Assembly: GCA_019059635.1 (NCBI GenBank)
Contig: JAGVRJ010000001.1
Span: forward strand, 1-64,000
Length of the DNA: 64,000 nucleotides
Direction: 5' to 3'
DNA from: Proales similis
Lineage: Eukaryota > Rotifera > Eurotatoria > Ploima > Proalidae
Shown here one piece after another: positions 30,801 through 40,189 of the stretch; within the stretch, counting starts at the first letter, position 1, and every line of letters starts with the position of its first letter. The notes under the pieces were generated by a model, which worked only from the letters and a program-made list of their open reading frames with translations, was not told the DNA's origin and did not search any database. The position numbers and the translations under genes were made by a program.

Positions 30801-31414
30801 GACTCCTTTTTCGATCAAGTTGTTTCGCAGATCGATTTGTTTAATTTTAGTATCGTTGCCAGCACATATGAGAATATTAGGGTTTGAAGGGTGAAATTGA
30901 ATACGACTGATAGCACAATCAAAGAGCGATTTGTTATCCTGGATGACAAGTTCGCTTTCGCCAACAGTCATCCGATAGAATTCGCCATTTAGATCACCAC
31001 AAACGATCAGACTGTCTTTATCCGTCATAGTTTAAAAAATTAAACTTGAAAGAGCAAACATATTACTCTACCTTCTAACTGAGACCAGCTAAGACCTTTA
31101 ATTCCGGCTGGTCTTATGTTTCTATTTAGTTCAAACTTGTGTGCGAAGCTACTTGCTCCAATAGCTAATAGCTCCCAATCTTAAAAATTTGCAATAATCT
31201 ATTTAAATGAAAAGATTTGCATTTATCTCAATTTATACTAGAGCCCGCAGCAATCACATGATCCCCGCTTTTGTTTAGGCAAAAGCAATGTTTGGTGCTA
31301 TTGAAATTGAAGGAAAAGGAGCGTGATCCTTCGTCTTAATGAGTGTATCACCATTAAACACCAACAAATTTTAAGTAGACAGGTCTTACCAAATATACCA
31401 GAAGATTCAATCAT
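27831..31414 (-). CDS. WDR24: WDR24, GATOR2 complex subunit
   Basis: GATOR2 relieves GATOR1 inhibition of mTORC1 at the lysosome in response to amino acids. Start at 31414 (MIESSGIFG). WD repeats follow: RIQFHPSNPNILICAGND, DIKFNPNSPDEFLSGSESGH, FDWHPEVPNW-type segments and SIRWRPRRRMQLAASS with LYVWDLTRPYVPYASI. A disordered acidic middle lies at about 28.7-29.6 kb, then a helical part with RLWNVRIKLLKAY. The C-terminal zinc region has CGSCLKTI, FVCHYC, CQPVKRLYTWCHSCFHGGHI and LCPTGCGCQC, the RING-like signature of WDR24. One early junction near 31050 could not be resolved exactly. IMP4 follows 159 bp downstream. Confidence 0.88.
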
Positions 31415-32250
31415 TTTCCCGAGACCGTATTACTGAGCTAAATATTAACCAGCTAAATAAAATCTCTGGTTGATTACTCAAACTGTCACACAAAACTTTC
31501 TTGTCTTATGTGTCAAGATAAAAGTTTTAGATTGAGGCTAATTTTGGTTCATAGTTTTTTAACGGGTGTTGCGTTCCTTCTTCAAAATTTTACTCTCATC
31601 TTCAAATTGAGTAAATTTCAAATATTCAAATATTCAAATATTGTTAAGAGTAACACTATATTCAACCTTTTGTTAATAATATTAACCCCCCCCCCTCCGT
31701 TTTAAGCTTCAACCAGCATTCTTGAAAGCCTGTTCGCTTTATTTTTATTCAGCTAAATATTGGAGACAAATAAAACATGGTTGATCGGCTGATTACTTGC
31801 CTGTCAATTCCCTATCCAACGACGTGCATAACTAATCGGAACCAATACCAGCATAAATTATAAGCTTTCAAAGTGATTACGTTGGAAGCGTCGGGGTATG
31901 TAATACTGTGCTCATATATTTTTATGAAAATAAAGCGAATATTTAGACATCGAATGAAGATTATTTAGCTATTTTTATTGTCAAATCTGTAAACTTGTTT
32001 TCTTTTACTCTTCAAAAGAAAAAAATCGTTATAAATCGCTCATCGACCCTAGAGAACTGAGAACTTGGAATGCTTTGTGTGAATGATGCTATACTGTATT
32101 ATACAAATTGCGTATTTAACTTATTTGCTAGTCTAGCTGTTTGATGCTTATAAGTTTTACATATGCACAGCTTTTCTAGGCTATGCTTTTTTGAATTGAA
32201 AATTCATTAACGCGTCAATTAGAAAACTTAGATCAACCAATATTGTTACA
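31415..32250. other. Intergenic, with a C10 homopolymer
   Basis: Divergent promoter region between WDR24 and the 32251 gene. A run of ten C residues is at 31686-31695. A 65-codon ORF at 31508-31705 ends in this run and has no recognised domain. Confidence 0.4.
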
Positions 32251-32973
32251 ATGAGCAACGTTAGCACTCTTGACATGTATAAAAAGCAGTTTCAAGCAAG
32301 CTTGGATGCACTTTATGCCAAAGAAATTCAAGATATTCATTCAAATTATTTATATTTGGCAAAAAGCGGCAAAGAAAAAATCAGTGAGCTTCATACTTCA
32401 TTGGTTAAATATAATCAAAAGATTGTTAGCCAGAAATTCAAATCAGCCCCACTTACTATTTGTATCTTGAACGTTCTTTACGAGTTGAGCTTAGAAACTC
32501 GTAATGGACTGGATATGCAGATTATAAGTGACATAAAAGCGATGGCCACCAGCATCTACGAGATCTACAAAAATTACTTACTTGTTGATGAGCATAACAA
32601 CGAATACGATGCCGTTATTATAGGCGACGAAGATGATTCCGATCGAATAATTTATCTGCTCTTCGAAATCAGTTTAAATATCGCCCATGATGGTATTAAG
32701 CATCGAAAATCCCGGGAAATTTTCAACCTCGGTGTTACTCTTATGGCACGTATTGTAGGAAAGATGAAAAAAAACAATTTAACAGAGAGTTTCAAGCGCT
32801 ATCAGAGCAGGTATGATCAGCTTGAAAATGCAATTACTGATTCTGGGGTTGCTGAGGGAGAAAAACTCAAAGAAGCACTAAACTTACTGAAGCAGCGCTT
32901 TATGTCTGATTCAAAAGAACAGCAGACCCACCTTGAGAGCCAATTAAGAGACTTGAAATTTACTTGCTTCTAA
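32251..32973 (+). CDS. Unrecognised helical protein, 240 residues
   Basis: Single exon, ATG at 32251. The sequence is mixed charged/hydrophobic and predicted helical by eye, with heptad-like stretches in the N-terminal 60 and C-terminal 70 residues. There is an acidic loop IIGDEDDSDR near residue 125. No signal peptide, membrane span or catalytic motif is seen. It ends KFTCF. I cannot assign a family; coding potential is supported by length, intron-free frame and codon-like composition. Confidence 0.7.
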   Translation: MSNVSTLDMYKKQFQASLDALYAKEIQDIHSNYLYLAKSGKEKISELHTSLVKYNQKIVSQKFKSAPLTICILNVLYELSLETRNGLDMQIISDIKAMATSIYEIYKNYLLVDEHNNEYDAVIIGDEDDSDRIIYLLFEISLNIAHDGIKHRKSREIFNLGVTLMARIVGKMKKNNLTESFKRYQSRYDQLENAITDSGVAEGEKLKEALNLLKQRFMSDSKEQQTHLESQLRDLKFTCF

Positions 32974-33273
32974 ACTACTTAAAGTATATAGAACCCGTGC
33001 TCATTACTATTAACATGCTCTTTTGAACTCAATATATTTTATGTTTAGTTTCCGTTTGATGACAGCATATGCGTAATAAAGTTGCAAGCACAGAGAACAT
33101 TTATTTCAAACCATTCTTTTATATTAATCATCTAGCTAAACATTAAACATCAATCATATAAATAATTGGCTACTTTAAGGTTTTAGAGTCAGAATCTTAA
33201 CAAGAATTTTTTGCAGTATTTTGCTGGTAAAACTAGAACAGCACAAAAAAAACGTGAAAGATCATAAAAATGA
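32974..33273. other. Intergenic between convergent genes
   Basis: AT-rich 3' flanks of the helical protein gene and the GPCR. Nothing seen. Confidence 0.35.
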
Positions 33274-34323
33274 TCAAGAACTGCTTGTTGTAAAGCCTGT
33301 CGTACTTATTTGGGAAGGATTTTTTATCTTGAGTATTAATAGAAGTTCAACTCGATAAAGGGTGTTAAATATGAAGTTAATAAAGAATACGGAAAAGTTA
33401 TTTATATAGGCGAGACAGTTTGAAACAGTCTGAAAAAGTAAGAAAAGCTCAAGAAGATACTCATTAGTGAGATCCGGATTAAATCTGTAAACTTGATAGA
33501 TCAAAAAAGTTATGGACCAGGGAGTGTAAATTACCAAAAAAACAAAGTTCATGGCCACAACCGAAATAGAAAATTGGTATTCTTTTTTAAAAGTGCCACG
33601 TTGTGTTTTGAGGGCCATTTTTGACTTGAACAAGTTTTTGATCATGAGAATATTGAGAACAAGCATGATAGAGAATGGTATGAGGTCCCGCATTAGCACA
33701 TTTATTATATCACTTATGAGACCCAAACTTTCTAAATTGGAGCATGTCGAATCACTTGTGGTGGTATTAGTTGTGATGTTAGTTAAATTGTTTTGATCTG
33801 ATGTTGTTGTGTAAATTGAGTCAAAGTCGTTAAAAAATGGTAAAATGTTAACTATGAATGAGATAACTACCATCGCAACGATTAGTTTGGCATAACTAGA
33901 TTTGGATCTAAATTTTTGAAACCGATTTGGGTATGTGACTGATATGTAAATATCAATAGACATGAAGACTTGCTGGAAAGATGGTAAATGCAAAATCCAT
34001 CGGTTCCAAACACCAAAAAATTGACAAGCTTGATATGAACCCTCTTCGACCTTGATTCCAAAATAAAGGAGTCCATTCACAATGACTCCACTAGTCAATG
34101 CTACTACATTGAAACCACAAAGGACCGCACAGAGAAAGCCCATGTTTGTCTTGTTATTTAATGATTTCCGGAGGAATACAATAAACGAGACAAGATTGAG
34201 GACTACTCCAATAGGCAGTACAATTACAGAAAAGTAGTAGTTTAAATCACGACTAATTTGCCTGGCATACACAATATAGTCCAACTCAGATTGAGAGAAT
34301 TGGCTGGTATTGCTTCGATTCAT
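33274..34323 (-). CDS. Orphan class A-like GPCR (paralog 1)
   Basis: 349 residues, single exon, seven hydrophobic spans. The first span and loop read VLNLVSFIVFLRKSLNNKTN; the third-span region is SFQQVFMSIDIYISVTYPNR, where the usual Asp-Arg-Tyr is replaced by Asp-Ile-Tyr. YTPWSITFLIYQVY lies in span six. Asn-rich glycosylation sites are in the N-terminus (MNRSNTSQ) and second loop (NNLTNITTNTT). It is clearly paralogous to the receptor at 60349-61449, sharing NMGFLxAVLCGFN, SFQQV and YTPWS. Ligand unknown. Confidence 0.88.
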   Translation of the reverse strand: MNRSNTSQFSQSELDYIVYARQISRDLNYYFSVIVLPIGVVLNLVSFIVFLRKSLNNKTNMGFLCAVLCGFNVVALTSGVIVNGLLYFGIKVEEGSYQACQFFGVWNRWILHLPSFQQVFMSIDIYISVTYPNRFQKFRSKSSYAKLIVAMVVISFIVNILPFFNDFDSIYTTTSDQNNLTNITTNTTTSDSTCSNLESLGLISDIINVLMRDLIPFSIMLVLNILMIKNLFKSKMALKTQRGTFKKEYQFSISVVAMNFVFLVIYTPWSITFLIYQVYRFNPDLTNEYLLELFLLFQTVSNCLAYINNFSVFFINFIFNTLYRVELLLILKIKNPSQISTTGFTTSSS

Positions 34324-35127
34324 TATTCCAATTACGAATAAAAGTTTATTTTTTTAATCTCCCTATTTCTGAAATATTTGCAGATTTTTGCTCCTTTTTA
34401 TACCTGGTCTAATCAGGCCATATTGACTTCTAGTTCACACAATGAGCATCCATTTTAATTCCTTTTCACGAAATTCGCTTTATTTAATCAAAATTAGTCG
34501 TTCTTGTTCGGAGCATTTCAAGGAATTAGGCTGAATTGCATATAATTTTCATGCGTCATTCCAGCAGATGATCCTGGATAGGAAACATGGTTCATTTAAA
34601 TTCTCAAATTTTTCCAACAAGGTTTTATCTTGAATTCAGAGGCTAAAACCAATTATTGGTAGCATCAGCAACATCGCCTCAGTCAATTATAATACGATGG
34701 AAGATATTTTCGCAAACCGCGTAGGCGAACTAGTGTATATCATAAATATTAATGGTTCATGATGAGATTTTGGGAAGCCAAAGGTAAATGTTCGGATCAG
34801 TTTGAGCAGAAAATGGCGCTTATTGAAGAGCGTTCTTAATCGCATGATTAAGAATAAACGCCTGATTCTCCAGGCAAGGTTTCAGGGTATTCTTAGCTAA
34901 TACGGTTCGATTAGGCAAGCGAGAACATGGGCTAAGCAAAGAGAATTTGAGAGAAAACCGGATCAAGTAGCTATAAACTAGCAGCTTAAATTTTTCTATT
35001 GCGTAATAACCTTGTTAGGAGATAAGTATTGAGTATAAATTAGGCATGCAACAGCACTGAACATGTAAAATCACTCAGCAGATTGAGAAAATCCTCACTA
35101 ATCGATAGGACTGAAGAAATAAAGACT
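34324..35127. other. Intergenic, divergent promoters
   Basis: Upstream of the GPCR (-) and the TPR gene (+). It holds the hairpin at 34833-34854 but no gene that I can support. Confidence 0.35.
34833..34854. other. Perfect 9-bp inverted repeat with 4-base loop
   Basis: TTCTTAATC, loop GCAT, GATTAAGAA. It is flanked by CGT and AACG that can extend the stem after a small bulge. No U-run follows. It may be a regulatory hairpin or chance. Confidence 0.5.
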
Positions 35128-35937
35128 ATGAATTTGGATGAAGAATACGTGATAGATAAAGAGTTGATTGAAGCAAGTGCCAATTTAAATCTTAATCCAA
35201 CGAGCGAAGAGGCCAAGCTCAATAAAGCAAATATACTGGTTAAGAAGGCTGGAATTGTTGTTGGTAGATCAAGAGTAGAAGAGTCAATCAAACTTATTTC
35301 TCAAGCTATCCGGCTCTGTCCAAACTATGCAAAGTTACATTACTTGAAATCCGTTTATCTTAACCAACAACGCAAGTATAAGGAAGCAATTGAATGTGCT
35401 CGTCAAGCAATCGATTTAGAACCTCAAAATTCATTATATGAAGAAGAGCTTGCGATTAGCTTAAACAATCAATTTTCAATTGATATCGAAGCCACCAACT
35501 ACAAAGAAGCCCTTAAGCGAATTAACAAAGCAGTTGAGCTAAGGCCAACAAATGAGGTTTATTTATATAACAAAGCCAATGTTCTATATCTCAGTCAGCA
35601 AACCGTTGAAGCTCTAGAATTAGTAAAAAAAGCTTTAGAAATCAACGCCTCTTTGCACAATGCTCGAGTTCTTAAGGCAGCTATATTGAACACACTCTCT
35701 ATATCGGAAAGCGAGAAAGGGGATAATGAGAAAGCGTTAAAACTTGTTGAAGAAGCGATTGAGCTCAACTCTCAACTTTCATATCAGATAAACCGAGCGT
35801 CTTATTTAACTTTGCTTAAGCGATATTCAGATGCATCTAAATGCTGTGTGGAAATACTCAAAACCGATCAATTTAATTCACAGGCATCTAGAATTCTAAA
35901 ACTTATTGAGAGCAGGGATGACTCTCTAGATTTATAA
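35128..35937 (+). CDS. TPR-repeat protein
   Basis: 269 residues from the first ATG (MNLDEEYVID); the frame is open a further 45 bases upstream without an ATG. At least four tetratricopeptide repeats are visible: LHYLKSVYLNQQRKYKEAIE followed by ARQAIDLEPQN, YKEALKRINKAVELRPTN, VEALELVKKALEINAS and EKALKLVEEAIELNS. Single exon. TPR solenoids mediate protein contacts; the specific partner cannot be inferred. Its 3' end converges with the DEG/ENaC gene, 115 bp away. Confidence 0.8.
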   Translation: MNLDEEYVIDKELIEASANLNLNPTSEEAKLNKANILVKKAGIVVGRSRVEESIKLISQAIRLCPNYAKLHYLKSVYLNQQRKYKEAIECARQAIDLEPQNSLYEEELAISLNNQFSIDIEATNYKEALKRINKAVELRPTNEVYLYNKANVLYLSQQTVEALELVKKALEINASLHNARVLKAAILNTLSISESEKGDNEKALKLVEEAIELNSQLSYQINRASYLTLLKRYSDASKCCVEILKTDQFNSQASRILKLIESRDDSLDL

Positions 35938-36052
35938 TAAACCGAAAAAATCAAAACAGCAATTTCAATCTAAAATATTTATTTGACTAATAAAATCAGA
36001 CTTTTTTGTTGCCACTAAAATATTCACTAAGTTTAAAAATTGTTGCTGATCT

Positions 36053-37711
36053 TCACTTGGTTTTGAAGTCAGAGTTTAGACCACGATGCATATCATAGCG
36101 AATGCTAGGCCGTATCAAAGTTCTGTTGATAACTCGAATAATTAAATCAATCAATTCAGCTAAGCCCAGAATACTGATCCCTAAGAAGAATCCCAGAGTT
36201 CCTCCGAGTTTACCGATAAGATCAGGTATTCCCATAGAAGGCTTTTCAATTATCTTAAATATTGGCGTAGAGCTTGAATAATGAATGTTGATTGAAACTA
36301 AGCTTTCTTCATCATCAAAGTTAGAGTCGATCTCTGGCAAAAAATTATCATCACTTCGGCTCTTCAGATCGAATAAAGTCTCAAGATATATTTCATTCGG
36401 ATATTTTGAATGAGCAATTCTAAAATCGTAGCGAGTATATTCACACTCGTTTGGACATTTACTCATGCATTTCTCATCGTTCTTTCCATTGTAGAAAAGA
36501 CGCTTGATCAAATACTGGCAATTGTAGAGCGAGTCGATGAATTTGGGACATGGTCGAAGATTAGCCGGGCTAAAATTTGGCAGTGTCTGGTCGTAGCAAT
36601 CACAATACTTTATCAAGAAGTTTTGATAGCAAAGCTGGAGGCAGTATTGCTGTGTGTATACTTTGGTCAAATTAATTGTTCTCATTAATAAGTTGTTTTT
36701 AAGCTCTTCTTCAAGAAGCTTCTCATCGCCGGACTCAAGTATTTTGGACCTAAAAGTCTTGTAAGTTTCCGTAGAATATGAACTTTCAAAACAATTACTA
36801 TATGGTGAAGGCAATTTTTTTATATAAGTCGGGCTTATTGATATTTCTGTATGGGTTCCAGGTTCAATTGAGACTCCTCCATCTTCTTCTGTGATCGTGT
36901 AGGTGTAGTTGTGTATGTAAACCACCAAACCGCTGGTTGTGCTAAGGGGTGAGCGGCAGTCATATTGAGATCCAATGAATAGCTCGAGCTTTAATCCATT
37001 ATCAGATTTTCCAAGGTAACTCTTTCGAATAGGAACCTCTTTTCCATCGAAAAGGGTTCCTGAGTTGAACTTGAAGCATTTATGAAACTCTCCCATGAGT
37101 GTGAATTCAAATTCGTTCTCATCACATTTTTCTCCAGCAAATAAACAACTTACTAGCATCGGTTTAATAGAGCTAGCATTCTTATTTAAAATTTTGTTAA
37201 GGTCTTCATCCGAATGACGTCGAAGAAATATTTCTTTTGCTAGGAAGTAATTCGTCCGAGTGTTGTCTCGTCTGAATTTTTCATCGATCACCTCATTTTG
37301 ACTTGTTCCGAATTTTGCTTCTTCTTCTGACTTGTAAAGAGTCAGATAATTTTCAAAGTCATAACCTTGATTAGGAAAATTTATTGGAATTTGAGAGAAT
37401 TTAAGTGAGCGGGAATTACATTACATACCGTTGAAGCCGCATATTTGCATGTTGCAAATTGTGATGGTTGGAAACTCAAACTCTTCATCTTTTTCAAGTT
37501 TCATCACAGTATCTGCTTCATAAGCCAAAAATTGCTGAACCTGATCAATCGCAAGCTTAATACAAGCCGCAGAAGAAACAATGAAGAACAAAGCCCAAAT
37601 AATCTTAAGCTTTCGTTTTTCAGCTCTTGTAACATGAGGAAGGCCATGAAACTTGGTTCTAAGGGTCCATTCCTTAACCTCATCTCTCAATTTTTTCTCT
37701 TCATTTGACAT
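36053..37711 (-). CDS. DEG/ENaC-family sodium channel
   Basis: Two exons, 37711-37429 and 37365-36053, joined in phase 1, giving about 531 residues. The cytoplasmic N-terminus carries the HG-type motif FHGLPHV before the first span (IIWALFFIVSSAACIKLAI). The ectodomain has the family's FPTITICN start and a Cys-rich C-terminal part (YCLQLCYQNFLIKYCDC, CMSKCPNECEYTRYDF). The second span region is GGTLGFFLGISILGLAEL with the GxS-type selectivity filter (GIS). Amiloride-sensitive or peptide/acid-gated channels are the family's roles; the gating stimulus is unknown. Confidence 0.92.
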
Positions 37712-38116
37712 TTTTCAGAATAAATTCGATTTCCTCTGGTTAATATGTTTGTCGAAGTTTAAATACAGAAAAGCCTTTTAAATTAGCTAATAGGTTGTCA
37801 TCAGTATTGGAACGTGAGTGCTGATTTCTGGCATACTCATATTTCTGTTTTTCGGCACGTCTGAAAATCTTTTTCAGCGAATTCGGTTATTAACGGTCGG
37901 CAGCTATTTATTGGTCACGATTTTAAAACGGCGCTAAGCCAACTACCATAGCAAATCATCTTTAATTCGTTTGTTCTTATCTCTGACACGTCTGGCGTTC
38001 GTGTCATTTAAGCAGACAGCTCACCGCAGAAAAATTGCTTTGCGGAAAATTATTTTTAAATTTCAGAAAGCAGGTAGTTTATTATGCTAATTAAAAGTTC
38101 TCTATAGGTTAAGGTT
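37712..38116. other. Intergenic
   Basis: Promoter of the DEG/ENaC gene and 3' flank of the Cys-rich peptide gene. Nothing else seen. Confidence 0.35.
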
Positions 38117-38412
38117 TTAGCATGAATTCAAGTAATTAAATCGATTTAACACCCCTTGAGCTCGGTTGAAGTCATCTTGGCTTGAAATGCATATACATCC
38201 CCAACATTTAGGCTTCTTACAATAAGTAAAGCAAGGAATTTTTTCTGGTATGAACTGGTTGCATCCCAAGCACTCCTCTGTTTCATCAATAGACTCTTGT
38301 CCTTTCACAAAATGAAGAAAATAGCGAAAAGACGATGATTTAGAACATTACCTTGGACTAAAGCCAAAAGCAAGGTGACGAAAATAAATGAAAACCAAGC
38401 CGAGAATTTCAT
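38117..38412 (-). CDS. Secreted cysteine-rich peptide
   Basis: Two exons, 38412-38352 and 38301-38117, joined in phase 1, giving 81 residues. Exon 1 is a clear signal peptide (MKFSAWFSFIFVTLLLALVQG). The mature part has nine Cys, spaced CLGC, then CFTYC, CWGCIC and a terminal Cys (LNSC). There is no family I can name; dense Cys in a small secreted chain suggests a disulfide-stabilised peptide such as a protease inhibitor, antimicrobial or signalling peptide. It is missed if only the second exon is read, since the signal peptide is on its own exon. Confidence 0.72.
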
Positions 38413-39072
38413 TTTAAAAAATACCTAAATTGGCAAATTCAAAAAAATGATTTAAATGATCGAAGTATTTCTTGATCTTTATTTGCGAAATCTCAGAAAA
38501 ATTTGTTATTTAGATTATCAAGCCACATATGGGTTCGATTGTTATTGAAAAAAGAAACAGGTGCACTATCCGCTGTTAAATTTCGTTTTATGCAAATTAC
38601 CCCCTAGATTTTCTTTTTTTGCGTTCATCAAAAAAAAATTCATTTAGCCATCATTAATTTATCGGAACTGAAAGAAAGATGTCAAAATAAAACTCAAAAT
38701 GCGCTGTAATTTGAAGCCCTTGAAGAATTAATTTTTTTGGGAATCAACCTTCATTATCACTGCTGAACCTTATATGTTTATTACAGAGATTCCACTGTTC
38801 TCTCCATTTTGATGGATAAAATAAAAACGGATGAAATAATGATTCCGTACTCCCGTCAAAGTTCCGTACAAATACTCTGATGAGTAAATGAACGTCGCAG
38901 GACTAATTGTGAAATAACCGTGTATAAATAAGGTAAAATTAAATTTAACTTTGCAGCTAGTGATGATTTTTATCAAACCTTATGTTAAATACCCAAAATA
39001 TCGCTCAGCGTAAAAAGCGAAAATTGAGAAAATTTTATTCCAGTTAATGCTTATTAGATACTATTAAAATAA
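38413..39072. other. Intergenic, divergent promoters
   Basis: Between the Cys-rich peptide gene (-) and serine racemase (+). A minus ORF at 38770-38976 has no recognised content. Nothing else seen. Confidence 0.35.
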
Positions 39073-40059
39073 ATGGAATCAAAAGGCTATTTGACGAGTG
39101 AAAGAATAGCTGTTGCATATAAACGTGTATCAAGCTTTCTTAAGCCCACTCCAATTCATACAAGTGAAACGCTGGACCGCTTAGTTGGAGCTCGTATATA
39201 CCTTAAGTGTGAGAACTTTCAGAAAACTGGCTCCTTTAAAGCTCGAGGAGCATTAAACGCAGTTCTTACTAAATTCGAAAATGAGGAAAATTTGCGTCTC
39301 TATGGTGGTGTGTGTACTCACAGCTCGGGTAATCATGGAACAGCTTTATCTTGGGCAGCAAACAAAGCCAATTTGGCTTGCGCTGTGATTGTCCCAAAAG
39401 ATACCCCGAAAGTGAAAGTTCAGGCTATCCAGAATTATGGAGGAGCTGTATACTTTTGTGAACCAAATCCAGCATCGCGAGTTGCAGAATGTGATAAAGT
39501 TTGCCGAGATCAAAATTTGATGAACATTCACCCATATGATGATTTTGACATCATGAGCGGACAAGGAACTTGTGCTTATGAGTTTTTAGAGCAAGTTCCT
39601 CACCTTGACAGCATTTTGGTATCAGTCAGTGGAGGTGGACTCATATCTGGAATAAGCGTTTGGGCCAAGAAAATCAATCCTGCGATTCGAGTTGTTGCAG
39701 TAGAACCTGAAGGCAAGCGTCTGGGTGAATGCATTGAACGACGGTTGAGAAAGTTAAGTGACCAAGAAGCATCTTTTCTTAGTACCAAGGCTGAGGGGAT
39801 TCGAACCGAGGTTTGCGGTGAACTAACATTTCCGATATTATGTGACCTGGTCGATGATGTGATTACTGTGAGCGATAGCCAGATGATTGAAGCTATGCGA
39901 TTTTTAATGAGTCGTCTCAAACTGGTTGTTGAACTATCAGCATCTGCTACTGTAGCAGCTCTTTTATCGCCAAAATTCAAACAGAAACATGCGGACCTTC
40001 AAGCGATTGGAGTTGTTTTATGTGGAGGAAACATTGATTTAGACTCACTTCCATGGTAA
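39073..40059 (+). CDS. SRR: Serine racemase / threonine dehydratase (PLP fold type II)
   Basis: 328 residues, single exon. PLP Lys is in KTGSFKARGALNAV. The loop VCTHSSGNHGTALSWAA keeps the Ser that acts as the second catalytic base in eukaryotic serine racemases (SSGNH). The phosphate loop is SVSGGGLISGISVW, and the end VVLCGGNIDLDSL matches animal SRR. It makes D-serine from L-serine and can also deaminate serine or threonine. There is no regulatory ACT domain, unlike biosynthetic threonine deaminases. Racemase rather than dehydratase is an inference from the Ser and length. Confidence 0.92.
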   Translation: MESKGYLTSERIAVAYKRVSSFLKPTPIHTSETLDRLVGARIYLKCENFQKTGSFKARGALNAVLTKFENEENLRLYGGVCTHSSGNHGTALSWAANKANLACAVIVPKDTPKVKVQAIQNYGGAVYFCEPNPASRVAECDKVCRDQNLMNIHPYDDFDIMSGQGTCAYEFLEQVPHLDSILVSVSGGGLISGISVWAKKINPAIRVVAVEPEGKRLGECIERRLRKLSDQEASFLSTKAEGIRTEVCGELTFPILCDLVDDVITVSDSQMIEAMRFLMSRLKLVVELSASATVAALLSPKFKQKHADLQAIGVVLCGGNIDLDSLPW

Positions 40060-40189
40060 TTCTTTCGTAAAACTATTTCACGTTTATCTTCTATCAAAAA
40101 ATGTTAAAAAAATGACCCATGTATTACTCTCTAATGTTTATTAGCCTTTAAAACTTTGAAAGAATGAGCCAAGTCCAAATGTCTTTTAG

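Noticed and set aside
31681-31700. C10 run as a functional element
   Set aside because: A homopolymer without context; sequencing-length error is as likely.
34900-34925. GGTTCGATTAGG as a tRNA B box
   Set aside because: No acceptor stem, anticodon arm or A box could be placed around it.
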